In this document: piece after piece, positions 53,191-62,915 of the stretch
Position numbering within the stretch: the first letter of the stretch is position 1
Layout: every line of letters starts with the position of its first letter
Source: Clostridium sp. Ade.TY
GTDB lineage: Bacteria > Bacillota > Clostridia > Clostridiales > Clostridiaceae
DNA: 64,000 nucleotides
Direction: 5' to 3'
Assembly: GCF_000498355.1 (NCBI RefSeq)
Contig: NZ_AVSV01000029.1
Location: forward strand, 181,098-245,097
Program-made: the position numbers and the translations under genes
Notes under the pieces: generated by a model
What the model was told of the DNA's origin: nothing
What the model saw: the letters and a program-made list of their open reading frames with translations, nothing else
The model's database searches: none

Positions 53191-55818
53191 TTAAACTTCT
53201 GTCATATCTTTTTTTGCTGGTTTTGTATCTTTTTTTCCTTCATATGCATTTATGTACATTTGTTTTATTTCACTCATAAGAGGATATCTTGGATTTGCTC
53301 CAGTACATTGGTCATCAAATGCCTGCTCAACCATTTCATCTAAAGTTGCATAGAACTTATCTTCTGAAACTCCAGCCTCTTTTATTGATTTTGGCATTCC
53401 AACAGTATTATTTAAATCATCAATAGCTTTTAATAAGCTATCAACTTTTTCATCATCATTATTTCCTGGAAGTCCAAGATAAGCTGCTACTCTTGCATAT
53501 CTCCACTTAGCATTTGGATATTTATATTGTGGGAATGCTGCTTGTTTTCTTGGCGCATCTTCTGCATTAAATTTAATTACTTCTTTTATTAATAAAGCAT
53601 TTGCCATTCCATGTGGTATATGATGGAATGCTCCAAGTTTATGAGCCATTGAGTGACAAACTCCTAAGAAAGCATTAGCAAATGCCATACCAGCCATTGA
53701 TGCTGCATGAGCCATTTTTTCTCTTGCTTTTACATTTTCTGCTCCATTTAAATATGAAACTGGAAGATATTTAAATACTAATCTTATTGATTCAAGCGCT
53801 AATCCATTTGTATATTCAGAAGCTAATACTGAAACATAAGCTTCTAAAGCATGAACTAAAACATCAATTCCTGATGCTGCTGTAAGTCCTTTTGGCATAC
53901 TCATCATAAGTGCTGCATCAACAATAGCCATATTTGGAGTTAATTCATAATCAGCAAGTGGATATTTCACACCTGTTTCTTCATCTGTTATAACAGCAAA
54001 TGGAGTAACTTCTGATCCTGTTCCTGCTGATGTTGGAATTGAAACCATCATAGCTTTCTTTCCAAGCTCTGGGAACTTAAATACTCTCTTTCTTATATCC
54101 ATAAATCTCATAGCAAGTTCATCAAATTTAACATCTGGATGTTCATAAAGAACCCACATTATTTTTGCTGCATCCATTGGTGATCCGCCACCAACTGCAA
54201 TTATTACATCTGGATTAAATGAAAGCATTTCTTTAGCACCATTTTTTGCAGCACCAAGGGTAGGATCTGGTTCAACACCTGTAAATACTTTAAATTCAAT
54301 ATCACAATCTTCTAATATCTCTCTAATTTCATCTGTATATCCAAGATCAAATAAAACTTTATCAGTTACGATGAATGCTTTTTTCTTGCCCATTTCACAT
54401 AGCTCTTTAAGAGCAATTGGAAGACATCCATATTTAAAGTAAGTTTTTTCAGGAACTCTAAACCAAAGCATATTTTCTCTCCTCTCAGCCACACTCTTAA
54501 CGTTTAATAAATGCTTAGGACCTACGTTCTCTGAAACTGAGTTTCCTCCCCATGATCCACAACCAAGAGTTAAAGAAGGTGCTAATTTAAAGTTAAATAT
54601 ATCACCTATCGCTCCTTGTGATGAAGGCATATTTACTAAAGTTCTTGCTGTTTTCATTGTTGCACCAAATTTATCAATTCTATCTCTTGATTTAATTTGG
54701 TCTGTATAAAGTACTGATGTATGACCAAAGCCACCAAGTTCTATAAGTCTTGCTCCCATCTTTAATGCTTCATCAAAAGTTTTAGCTCTATACATTCCAA
54801 GTATTGGTGATAGTTTTTCATGTGAAAATGGTTCTTCAAGTTCAACTGATTTTACTTCTCCAATTAAAACTTTTGCATCTTTTGGAACTTTAACTCCAGC
54901 CATTTGAGCAATTTTATATGCTGATTGACCAACAATAGCTGCATTTAATCCACCTTTTTCATTTAATATAACTTTTCTTACTTGATCACATTCTCTATCA
55001 TTTAAAAGATAAGCTCCTCTATCCATAAGCTCACTTCTAACTTCGTCATAAACTTCATCTAAAACTATAATACTTTGTTCTGATGCACATATAACACCAT
55101 TATCAAATGTTTTTGAAAGTAAAATAGAGTTAACAGCCATTTTAATATGTGCTGTTTCATCAATAATTGCTGGAGTATTTCCAGCACCAACACCTATAGC
55201 TGGTTTTCCTGATGAATAAGCTGCTTTAACCATTGCAGGTCCACCAGTTGCTAATATAATATCAGCTTCTTGCATAACTTTTTGAGATAGTTCTACTGAC
55301 GGCTCATCAATCCAACCAATTATGCCCTCTGGAGCCCCTGCTTTAACTGCTGCATCTAAAATTATTTGAGCAGCTTTAATTGTAGCATTTTTAGCCCTTG
55401 GGTGAGGTGAGATAATTATTGCATTCCTTGTTTTTAAAGATATTAAAGCTTTAAAAATTGCAGTTGATGTTGGATTTGTAGTTGGAACTATAGCTGCAAC
55501 TACTCCAATTGGTTCTGCAACCTTTGTAATTCCAAAAGTTTTATCTCTCTCTATTATTCCACAAGTCTTCATATCTTTATATTGATTATAAATATATTCA
55601 GCTGCAAAATGATTTTTTATTACTTTATCTTCTACAATTCCCATCCCACTCTCTTTAACAGCTATTCTTGAAAGTTCAATTCTAGCATTATTAGCAGCCA
55701 TTGCTGCAGCTCTAAAAATATCATCTACTTGTTCTTGAGTGTATGTTTGAAACTTTTTTTGAGCAGATCTTAGCTGTTCCATTCTTTTCGCTAGTTCTTC
55801 TGAATTAGTGACCTTCAT
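53191..55818 (-). CDS. adhE: Bifunctional acetaldehyde-CoA/alcohol dehydrogenase
   Basis: This 875-residue protein is full-length AdhE. The aldehyde dehydrogenase half (about 1-440) has catalytic cysteine C244 in NGVICASEQ and VPTTNPTSTAIFK. The iron-dependent alcohol dehydrogenase half (about 455-865) has GGGSPMDAAK, STSAGTGSEVTPFAVIT-type sequence and the metal ligands around H722 in CHSMAHKLGAFHHIPHG. It reduces acetyl-CoA to ethanol and reoxidises two NADH in fermentation, probably as spirosomes. GGAGG precedes the ATG. No terminator separates it from the methyltransferase gene 80 bases upstream. I saw no clear Rex operator in that gap. Confidence 0.97.
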   Translation of the reverse strand: MKVTNSEELAKRMEQLRSAQKKFQTYTQEQVDDIFRAAAMAANNARIELSRIAVKESGMGIVEDKVIKNHFAAEYIYNQYKDMKTCGIIERDKTFGITKVAEPIGVVAAIVPTTNPTSTAIFKALISLKTRNAIIISPHPRAKNATIKAAQIILDAAVKAGAPEGIIGWIDEPSVELSQKVMQEADIILATGGPAMVKAAYSSGKPAIGVGAGNTPAIIDETAHIKMAVNSILLSKTFDNGVICASEQSIIVLDEVYDEVRSELMDRGAYLLNDRECDQVRKVILNEKGGLNAAIVGQSAYKIAQMAGVKVPKDAKVLIGEVKSVELEEPFSHEKLSPILGMYRAKTFDEALKMGARLIELGGFGHTSVLYTDQIKSRDRIDKFGATMKTARTLVNMPSSQGAIGDIFNFKLAPSLTLGCGSWGGNSVSENVGPKHLLNVKSVAERRENMLWFRVPEKTYFKYGCLPIALKELCEMGKKKAFIVTDKVLFDLGYTDEIREILEDCDIEFKVFTGVEPDPTLGAAKNGAKEMLSFNPDVIIAVGGGSPMDAAKIMWVLYEHPDVKFDELAMRFMDIRKRVFKFPELGKKAMMVSIPTSAGTGSEVTPFAVITDEETGVKYPLADYELTPNMAIVDAALMMSMPKGLTAASGIDVLVHALEAYVSVLASEYTNGLALESIRLVFKYLPVSYLNGAENVKAREKMAHAASMAGMAFANAFLGVCHSMAHKLGAFHHIPHGMANALLIKEVIKFNAEDAPRKQAAFPQYKYPNAKWRYARVAAYLGLPGNNDDEKVDSLLKAIDDLNNTVGMPKSIKEAGVSEDKFYATLDEMVEQAFDDQCTGANPRYPLMSEIKQMYINAYEGKKDTKPAKKDMTEV

Positions 55819-55898
55819 AATAATTCCTCCTTAGCTTTATTTCTTAAGCCTTATTACACTTTAATAGTTTTAGAATTATTATGATAATTTATTCATTT

Positions 55899-56642
55899 TT
55901 ACTTATTAAGTTCTTCTTTAAAATCCTCTAAAATTTTAGATACAACATTACCATTTAATTGTTTATACCATTTTAAGTATCCTGATTCTTGAAGTGCAAC
56001 AAATATGTGCTTACTTAAATCCATCCAAATTTCCGGAATATAAACCCATACAATTTCTTCGTATCTACAACTTAATAAAAAATGTTCTACTCCCCAAAAT
56101 ACATAATCAGTTATTTTATGTGCTTTCATAAAATGTTTATAATCTGAAACAACTTTATCTGTTAATTTATATTCGTATATATCAACATAAAAATAATCAA
56201 ATGTTTCTCCTTTTGCTTTAAAAGCATCCTCGTTGATTATTTTTATTTTTTCATTTTCTCCAAAATTATTTTTATAAAGATCTATAATATCTTTTTCAAA
56301 CTCATATACTATTATCTCTTTAACTTCATCTCTCTTTGCCATCTCTTGAACAGTAAATCCAAGTCCAAGTCCAACAACTCCAACTCTTCCATAAGCATTT
56401 TTTATAATTCCATAAGTACTTTCAACTTCCCTAAAATCCAATCTCATCCAATACTTATCTCTGCCTATAAGTTCAAAAAAATCTAACTCTATACCTTGTT
56501 CATTATCATAAAGATATCCTTCTGTATTTTCAAAAGGCCCCTTTCTCTTAACTATCTTATGATCATTTATTTGCCCTTCTTTTAATACTTTGTTATATTC
56601 TTTAATTTTCTCTACTACAAATTTTTTTACATATGGTTTCAC
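55899..56642 (-). CDS. Spermidine-synthase-like SAM-dependent methyltransferase fold protein
   Basis: This 247-residue protein has the Rossmann nucleotide loop VGVVGLGLGFTVQEM (about 92-106), an acidic residue after it (IIVYEFEKDII) and a motif-IV-like DYFYVDIYEY. Those features belong to the spermidine synthase/methyltransferase fold. The first 80 residues form a small beta domain. Polyamine synthesis is not supported by neighbours, so the substrate is open. It starts at GTG with AAAGGA upstream. It diverges from the IscA-like gene. Confidence 0.65.
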   Translation of the reverse strand: MKPYVKKFVVEKIKEYNKVLKEGQINDHKIVKRKGPFENTEGYLYDNEQGIELDFFELIGRDKYWMRLDFREVESTYGIIKNAYGRVGVVGLGLGFTVQEMAKRDEVKEIIVYEFEKDIIDLYKNNFGENEKIKIINEDAFKAKGETFDYFYVDIYEYKLTDKVVSDYKHFMKAHKITDYVFWGVEHFLLSCRYEEIVWVYIPEIWMDLSKHIFVALQESGYLKWYKQLNGNVVSKILEDFKEELNK

Positions 56643-56833
56643 TAAAAACCATCCTTTCTACATTTATTACTCTTTCCTTACTTAATAATAAATTCGCCTT
56701 AAAACTTAGTATACCTTTATTTTTTAAAATTTACATAAATTTTTTAATTCTGACTGGTTTACTTTGAATTAAATTGTGTTATAATATATTATAAGTTTAA
56801 AACTAAAATTAATTATAAGGATAGGTGAAATAA

Positions 56834-57163
56834 ATGAAAAACATAACAATAAGCGAAGCAGCTTACAATGAATTCAAAGAATTTTTAGATGAAAATAAAG
56901 TTGAAAGTTATAATATAAGAATAAACTTAGCAGGAATGGCTTGTAGTGGTCCAGTATTCAATATCACTGTTGAGGAAGCTAATGATAATGATGTTGTTGA
57001 AACAATAAATGAAGTAAACTTCATTATGGAAAAATCATTAATAGATGAATTTGGTGGATTTATATTACTTTCATCAGAAGAAAACAACGGAAACGGATTA
57101 AGCTTAAAACCAGTAATCGCTCCAGAAGGTGGTTGTGGTTCATGTGGTGGTGGATGTCACTAA
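56834..57163 (+). CDS. IscA/HesB-like iron-sulfur protein
   Basis: This 109-residue protein follows the A-type carrier/HesB plan: ITISEAAYNEFKEFL, a central NLAGMACSGPVF with C37, and a C-terminal cysteine cluster CGSCGGGCH (C101, C104, C108). Classic IscA has a C-x63-65-CGC pattern; here the end is CxxCxxxC plus His, as in the HesB-like group of clostridia. It may carry an iron-sulfur cluster or iron. The promoter includes TATAAT at about 56780. A strong terminator follows. Confidence 0.8.
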   Translation: MKNITISEAAYNEFKEFLDENKVESYNIRINLAGMACSGPVFNITVEEANDNDVVETINEVNFIMEKSLIDEFGGFILLSSEENNGNGLSLKPVIAPEGGCGSCGGGCH

Positions 57164-57169
57164 TCCATC

Positions 57170-57210
57170 AAAAAAGGATGTCTTAAATAATTTAAGACAT
57201 CCTTTTTATT
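57170..57210 (+). terminator. Terminator of the IscA-like gene
   Basis: AAAAAGGATGTCTTAA pairs with TTAAGACATCCTTTTT shortly after the stop codon. Confidence 0.85.
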
Positions 57211-57259
57211 TTAAATTTAAAAATATTCAAAACTAAACTTACTATTTAAAATTAAGTTA

Positions 57260-57937
57260 TTATTTTATTATTTTTGTAATAGCAACATCCTTAGTAAAGT
57301 CATAATCTGTATAAGCTTCATTTATTTGATTAATTTTATTTAACATATCAATCCAATATTTATTTTTTACAGCTTTTCCTTCCTTGTCTTTACCTTCTAA
57401 ACCACTTAATTTTTTATCATTAAACTCTTTATAAAAATTCTTAGTTTTCTCTGATAAATTTTTCATAACTTTAAAATCTTGCAAATCTTTTCCTGAAAGA
57501 CTTAATTCATTAGCTTCAGTATTCATTATATTATTTAAACTGTTTTCTAAATAATTTTCTATTCTTGAATAAACTTCATTTTGTAATATTGAACTTGTAT
57601 CTATTTTTTTCTTAAAAAATAAATTTGAGTAATTTGAATTATAATAATTATAATCATCCCAAAGTTCAATTAAGCATTCGGAAATATCACCATAATTTTT
57701 ATATAAAGTTAATACCTCTTCATTACTAATCTTTTTTATTTCAATTGATTTGTTTAATATATCATATATTTTATCATTACTAATTTTTATACTTTCAATA
57801 TTTTTGTATGAATTAATACCTACTCTATGTTCATATCTACTATTATTTAAATACATTATTATATTAAATATAAAACTTACAAAAATTATTAATACAAGTA
57901 ACGTTAAATACTTATTATGTTTTTTTAATTTATGCAT
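57260..57937 (-). CDS. Hypothetical membrane-anchored protein
   Basis: This 225-residue protein has a basic start (MHKLKKHNK), one hydrophobic helix (about 10-29) and a long, charged, mostly helical extracellular part rich in Asn, Lys and Glu (SIEIKKISNEEVLTLYKNYG, LSEKTKNFYKEFNDKKL). It could be an uncleaved signal anchor. No domain is recognised. GGGGTG precedes the ATG. It is a single gene between the IscA-like gene and the VWA operon. Confidence 0.6.
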   Translation of the reverse strand: MHKLKKHNKYLTLLVLIIFVSFIFNIIMYLNNSRYEHRVGINSYKNIESIKISNDKIYDILNKSIEIKKISNEEVLTLYKNYGDISECLIELWDDYNYYNSNYSNLFFKKKIDTSSILQNEVYSRIENYLENSLNNIMNTEANELSLSGKDLQDFKVMKNLSEKTKNFYKEFNDKKLSGLEGKDKEGKAVKNKYWIDMLNKINQINEAYTDYDFTKDVAITKIIK

Positions 57938-58046
57938 ATTAACACCCCTTATAATTTATATATTAACATAAAGGACATATTTTTTCTATTAACTTAACAA
58001 TTTTAAACATTTATTTATTTTTATTACAATTTTTTATATATAAAAA

Positions 58047-59390
58047 CTACCTTGCCCAATCATGTATTACTCCTCTAATCATTTGAAGAGCAGCATCCCC
58101 ACTTTCAGATTTCTTTATAGTTTTATTTATATGCTTTATTGTTCCAAAAGGTTTTTTAAGTGAAAGGTTACAATCTCCTGTTATTACCCATATAACATTT
58201 TTTATATTTGGTTTTATAGTAAGCTCTTCTTCTCCTTCTCCGTCAGTAAAATAAATTAAAATTCTATCTTGAAGCCTATTATCTTTAATATATTCAAACA
58301 CCTTAGAAAATTTAGTTGCACCATTTTTCTTACTTCTATCTTTAATATCTCTTGGTGTTTTTATATCATATACCCTTCTTATTTCATCATCACATTCTAT
58401 AACTTTTATTTTATTTACTCTACTTCTTGTTATAGAAAGTATTTCAATCATTATTTTATGTACTTCCTCATCACTCATACTAGCACTTATATCTATTGCA
58501 ACAATAACTTCCGGAATGGAATCACGTAAAACTCCTCTAAGGTCTACTCTATTAGGTTGTCTTCTATCTCTCCTAACAGTAGTTTTTTTATATCCACTCT
58601 TTACAATTGGAAGAAGTCTTTTTAAAGTATTTTTCCAATCAATTTCTTCTTTTTCTTTATATCCTTTAATAATATCTAATATACTTTTTGGAGTATCTCC
58701 TTTTGCTGAACTTATAGCAGTCTTTTTTGTAAGTTCTTTTACTCTTTCATTATCTATCTCAATATTTTCCCAAATATCATGAGCTGTTTCACTGTCATAT
58801 TCTCTTTTTACTTTATCACTATCTTTTTTTGATTTATTTTTTGATATTCTCTTTTTAATAGCCTTATCTATTTCTTTTGTATAATATTCAATAGACTTAT
58901 CTTCTTTAAGTTCAATATTATATTCCATAGATACAGCTTGAAGCCTCTTACAATCCATTGGAAGATGTTTTATAAACTGATTTACTGATATATCCATAGC
59001 AACACTTACAGCTTCTTTACTATAAGTATTTTTAAGTTCCTTTTCTCTTTCATAATGATTAAACATTATATGATATATTTCATGTTTAAAAAGGGCCCCC
59101 ATTTCTCTTTTTGTATTATTTAAAAATAATATTGGATTAAAAAACATTTTAAATCCATTTAAAGTAGGAGTTGTTGCAAGCGGCCAAGATATATCAAGTT
59201 TTATATCTCTATCAACTTTAAGCATAAAATTACCAAAAAAACTATCTTCCTCTTCAATTTCATTTATTACTATTTTTTCTATCAAGCCAAAAAATTCTCT
59301 TTTAAATTTACTTGAAACATCATTTATATTTTGAAATTCAAGAGCCTCTTTTAAAAGCAAATTTCTTTTATCATCAAAACTTGTATCCAT
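58047..59390 (-). CDS. VWA-like / DUF2201-type putative metallopeptidase
   Basis: This 447-residue protein has an N-terminal metallopeptidase-like motif HEIYHIMFNHYERE (H103, E104, H107), a basic linker (about 190-290), and a C-terminal von Willebrand A-like domain with a MIDAS motif DISAS near 299-304 and FTDGEGEEEL. VWA-like DUF2201 proteins pair with MoxR AAA+ ATPases, and such an ATPase is the next gene upstream (101-base gap). The pair is thought to act like a chaperone for metal or protein assembly. GGAGG precedes the ATG. Confidence 0.8.
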   Translation of the reverse strand: MDTSFDDKRNLLLKEALEFQNINDVSSKFKREFFGLIEKIVINEIEEEDSFFGNFMLKVDRDIKLDISWPLATTPTLNGFKMFFNPILFLNNTKREMGALFKHEIYHIMFNHYEREKELKNTYSKEAVSVAMDISVNQFIKHLPMDCKRLQAVSMEYNIELKEDKSIEYYTKEIDKAIKKRISKNKSKKDSDKVKREYDSETAHDIWENIEIDNERVKELTKKTAISSAKGDTPKSILDIIKGYKEKEEIDWKNTLKRLLPIVKSGYKKTTVRRDRRQPNRVDLRGVLRDSIPEVIVAIDISASMSDEEVHKIMIEILSITRSRVNKIKVIECDDEIRRVYDIKTPRDIKDRSKKNGATKFSKVFEYIKDNRLQDRILIYFTDGEGEEELTIKPNIKNVIWVITGDCNLSLKKPFGTIKHINKTIKKSESGDAALQMIRGVIHDWAR

Positions 59391-59491
59391 ACCTTTCCTC
59401 CTACTTAAGTTTATGGTGTTATATTAAAAATTTATACTTCTAAAAAGTCATTTAAATAAAAATTTAGAATTTAATTAATAACAAAATAAAC

Positions 59492-60574
59492 TTAAACATA
59501 AATATCAAAAAATGCATCTAAAAACTCATCTGTATCAAGAAGAGCTTCATAGACTTTTTTATTTCCTTCCTGCTTAACTTCCTTCATTATTCCAAGTCTT
59601 AAATCTCTTGGATAACATTTTAAAACTTCTCCAAATATAGAAAGTTCACTGTTAAATGAATTTAAAGCTTCTAAATATAACAAGCTACTCTTAGCTAATA
59701 TATAAAGTCTTGAACTATTTTCGCTATATAATCTCTCTTTAATATTTTCAGGTAATATATCAAACCTAAAAATTTCTTCTGGCTTAATCATAGGTTTCTT
59801 TTTATTATTTATAAAACTTGCAAAATCAGTTGATATATTAACTCCTAAATTTCCTTTAACTGTACTTAAAAATACATCAAATGAATATCTTTCTTTATTA
59901 TTTTTATAAACTTTATAAGCTTTAGATACTCTTTCATAACTTCTAGGGGTAGCTTTAATACTTTCATTTGAATTTGGAGTATTTAAATATTCTGGAAATG
60001 TACTTATAAATTCAATAACATCTTCATCAATATTCCCCTCTTTGCTCATTGCCCACTTAATCCATTCTTTAACATCTACTTCCATATCAAGCCAAACAAA
60101 TCTATCTTCTTGTGCTGGATCCATATCAACAACTGCATATTCACTATCTCTATAATTATCATATTTATTTGATGGATTCATAGCTGCAAGTATTTTAACT
60201 TCACTATTAAGGCTATATCCATTTATTTCTCTATTCAAAATTAAATTCATAAGCTCCTGTTGAACAGCATGCTCACATCTATTAAGCTCGTCAATAAATA
60301 ACAATACATTTCGTCCATTTTCTATAAGGTCTGAAATTTTAGAAAGTTTATCATGTGTTGCATAAACAGTTCTTCCTCTTACCACTGTTGGAAGTCCACC
60401 TATTTCCCCTTCCTTTAAAAGATTTGCATCTATTGTAACAAGAAAATAATTATTTTTCTTTGCTATTTCTCTTGCAAGTGCAGTTTTTCCTATACCACTT
60501 TCTCCAATAATAAGTGGTACATCATTTGAAGCCATAACTAACTCTGCTGCACTTAAAACATCTGAATATCTCAT
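59492..60574 (-). CDS. MoxR-type AAA+ ATPase
   Basis: This 360-residue protein has Walker A GESGIGKTA (24-32), Walker B LLFIDELNRC (91-100), sensor-1 AAMNPSN and an R-finger region, characteristic of the MoxR branch. It should work as an ATP-driven hexamer with the VWA protein encoded just downstream. GGGAGG precedes the ATG. It starts 14 bases after the repeat-protein gene, so the three form one operon. Confidence 0.88.
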   Translation of the reverse strand: MRYSDVLSAAELVMASNDVPLIIGESGIGKTALAREIAKKNNYFLVTIDANLLKEGEIGGLPTVVRGRTVYATHDKLSKISDLIENGRNVLLFIDELNRCEHAVQQELMNLILNREINGYSLNSEVKILAAMNPSNKYDNYRDSEYAVVDMDPAQEDRFVWLDMEVDVKEWIKWAMSKEGNIDEDVIEFISTFPEYLNTPNSNESIKATPRSYERVSKAYKVYKNNKERYSFDVFLSTVKGNLGVNISTDFASFINNKKKPMIKPEEIFRFDILPENIKERLYSENSSRLYILAKSSLLYLEALNSFNSELSIFGEVLKCYPRDLRLGIMKEVKQEGNKKVYEALLDTDEFLDAFFDIYV

Positions 60575-60587
60575 TTTGTCTACCTCC

Positions 60588-61376
60588 CTAAAGCTTACAA
60601 TCCACTAAAAGTTTTTTTGTTTCTTTATCACCATATTTCCTTATAAAAGAAACTTTATCCATTTCTAATATTTCTAAATCCAAAAAGTTTTTCATATACT
60701 CTCTTGTCATTTCACCTTTATCTAACTTTTCAATTAATACATCAACAACAAGTTCTGGATCTATACTTTCATAAAGATACTTAACAACATTTATATTATC
60801 TTCTATAAAAAGCTTCATCTCATCATAAGAATATCCTGCTATATAATTAATAGCTTCCTCATCTTTAATTACAGAAAGTCTCTTTACTTTAAGGGTTGGC
60901 TTTTCTATAAATCTTATAGCTCCCCAATAGTTTAATACAGCTGCTTCTTGTACTTCTTCTGAAGGATTTTCAATATACTTTATTGCATCATAATCTTTAT
61001 TTACAGCCAACAATTTAAGTTCTTCTGAAGGATTTTCTACATATTGAATTGCCCATCCTTTTGATTTAACAGCTTCCTTTATAATTTTTTCATTTGGATT
61101 TTTTATATATTTTAAAGAATTCCATAAAGCCCTTACAGATGAAATTGCAACTTCTTCATCTAAGTTATCAATATACTCTATTGCTAGCGGATCACTTTTT
61201 ACAGCAAGTCTTTGAAGCTCAACTTCTGGATTTTCTATAAATTTAATCATCATACCATTTCCTCTAAGAGCTACCTTTTTCATATCTTCTGTAGGATTTT
61301 CTATTTCAGCAATTCTCATAGGATTTTGTTCAATCATTTTTATTAATTCTTTTTCATTTAAATCAACGTCTTTCAC
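60588..61376 (-). CDS. DUF4116-like repeat protein of the MoxR-VWA operon
   Basis: This 262-residue protein consists of about seven repeats of roughly 23 residues following the pattern xIENPxEELxxLAVxxxxxAI (for example IENPEVELQRLAVKSDPLAI, VENPSEELKLLAVNKDYDAI). It resembles DUF4116 repeats, which form a helical array. The last 70 residues depart from the repeat. It probably acts as a binding scaffold for the AAA+ and VWA partners. It starts at GTG behind AAGAGGTG and is the first gene of the operon. Confidence 0.72.
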   Translation of the reverse strand: MKDVDLNEKELIKMIEQNPMRIAEIENPTEDMKKVALRGNGMMIKFIENPEVELQRLAVKSDPLAIEYIDNLDEEVAISSVRALWNSLKYIKNPNEKIIKEAVKSKGWAIQYVENPSEELKLLAVNKDYDAIKYIENPSEEVQEAAVLNYWGAIRFIEKPTLKVKRLSVIKDEEAINYIAGYSYDEMKLFIEDNINVVKYLYESIDPELVVDVLIEKLDKGEMTREYMKNFLDLEILEMDKVSFIRKYGDKETKKLLVDCKL

Positions 61377-61797
61377 TATAACACCTCTTAATCACTAATA
61401 CGTATCTCTATAACAACTTAAAAATCTAATGTTTATTTTAAATTAATTTATAATATATACTATTTTCTAAAGATAAATTATTTAATCTAAATATTATAAA
61501 TTTAAAAATACACTTAAAATAAATTTATTTTAAACTAATTAAAAATCAAAACTCATCTAAAAAACAATTATTCAAATTAATTATTTATTAATAATTATTA
61601 TTTATAAATTATATCATTTCTTACCATTATACTCAACATTATCTTTTTAAAAAAATCTATTAATTTAAAATATAATTTTATACTTATTATAATTTTATAT
61701 TAATATGTAAATACTTATCAAATTTTATTAATTTTCCTTTTTAAATAATAAAAAAACTAGATACCTTTTTAAAAAGTATCTAGACTATTTTTAAATA
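61377..61797. other. Gene-free A/T-rich stretch with one terminator
   Basis: Outside the terminator at 61755-61785 I see no ORF, remnant, riboswitch or repeat. It must contain the promoter of the MoxR operon. Confidence 0.5.
61755..61785 (-). terminator. Terminator of the small alarmone synthetase gene
   Basis: CTAGATAC pairs with GTATCTAG through TTTTTAAAAA, and on the minus strand a T7 run follows. Confidence 0.82.
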
Positions 61798-62589
61798 TTA
61801 ATCTTTGTATTTATCTATTTCTTTTTTTATTAAATATAGAAGATTATTAAGTTCCCAAACATCTCCGTCTTCTATTAATTTATTTAATGATTTCTCATAT
61901 CTGCTTGCCTCAGGTATTTTTCCTAAAGATATAAGAACTAATATACTATTCATTATATCTGAGATTATTCCTGATTTAACTTCAAATAACTTTTGAGCAT
62001 CTTTAATTTCATCTTTTATCTCAAGCATTTCTTCATCAAGTTTAAATGCAGCATCTGCAGCACTTTTAAGTTTTTTCTTAAGTTCAACAGGAATTTGCTG
62101 CTTATACTTATAGTTTAATGAATGCTCTATAGTTGCCCAGAAATTCATAGCAAGAGTTCTTATTTGAAATTCAGCTAATATATCAACTGGCCCCTCTGCC
62201 ATATTTACTGTATACTTAATTATCATATGGTAGCTTCTATATCCACTTGATTTTACACCTCTTACATAATCCTTCTCATAAAGGACTTGCATATCACGTC
62301 TTCCCCTTAAAAGCTCAACAACCCTGTCTATATCATCAACAAATTGGCACATAACTCTTATCCCTGCTATGTCTTCCATTTCATATCTTATTCTATCAAC
62401 AGGAATCCCAAATTTATTGGCTTTTTCTAATATACTTGCAACTTCTTTAACTCTTCCAGTTACAAATTCAATTGGAGAATATTCTTTTTTCTTTCTGTAT
62501 TCTTTTCTTATACTTTTTAGTTTAACTTTTAGTTCATCTACTGCCTGATCATAAGGCACTAAAAAACTCTTCCAATCATTAATAGCCAT
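61798..62589 (-). CDS. Small alarmone synthetase (RelA/SpoT synthetase domain)
   Basis: This 263-residue protein has only the synthetase domain: EFVTGRVKEVASILEKAN, IAGIRVMCQFVDDIDRV, GYRSYHMIIKY, the catalytic EFQIRTLAMNFWATIEHSLNYK region and a helical tail. There is no HD hydrolase, TGS or ACT domain, so it can make but not degrade (p)ppGpp, like RelQ/RelP. It is longer than typical RelQ (about 210) because of the C-terminal tail. GGTGGG precedes the ATG. It is a single-gene unit. Confidence 0.92.
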   Translation of the reverse strand: MAINDWKSFLVPYDQAVDELKVKLKSIRKEYRKKKEYSPIEFVTGRVKEVASILEKANKFGIPVDRIRYEMEDIAGIRVMCQFVDDIDRVVELLRGRRDMQVLYEKDYVRGVKSSGYRSYHMIIKYTVNMAEGPVDILAEFQIRTLAMNFWATIEHSLNYKYKQQIPVELKKKLKSAADAAFKLDEEMLEIKDEIKDAQKLFEVKSGIISDIMNSILVLISLGKIPEASRYEKSLNKLIEDGDVWELNNLLYLIKKEIDKYKD

Positions 62590-62915
62590 TAAAATAACCC
62601 ACCTATTCCTTATTACTACACTATATTATACCAAAAACTAAACTTTATGTGATATACCATTTATAATTAAAATTATGTTAACTGATTAAAACTATTAAAC
62701 AGTATAAATTACTTATTTTATTTTTAGCATAATAAAGAGCTAAAAATAAAATTTTAGCTCTTTATCAATATAATATATTCATTAATATTTTTATTCTGTA
62801 GTTACGTTTTAAACTATTATAAAATTTTATATAAAACTGTATTACTAATTTATCAAATATTAGAATTTAAATAATTAAAAACTATATTACAATGAAAATT
62901 CACTTAAAATATAAA
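62590..62915. other. Gene-free stretch with one terminator-like hairpin
   Basis: The hairpin at 62732-62765 is the only structured element. The rest is A/T-rich with no supported ORF. Confidence 0.5.
62732..62765 (-). terminator. Probable terminator of the metallophosphoesterase gene
   Basis: AAAGAGCTAAAA and TTTTAGCTCTTT form a perfect 12-bp stem. The T-run is weak, and the hairpin is 150 bases from the stop codon. Confidence 0.55.

Noticed and set aside
55819..55898. A Rex operator ahead of adhE
   Set aside because: No TTGTTAAN4TTAACAA-like inverted repeat is present in the 80-base gap. Control could be at the methyltransferase promoter instead.
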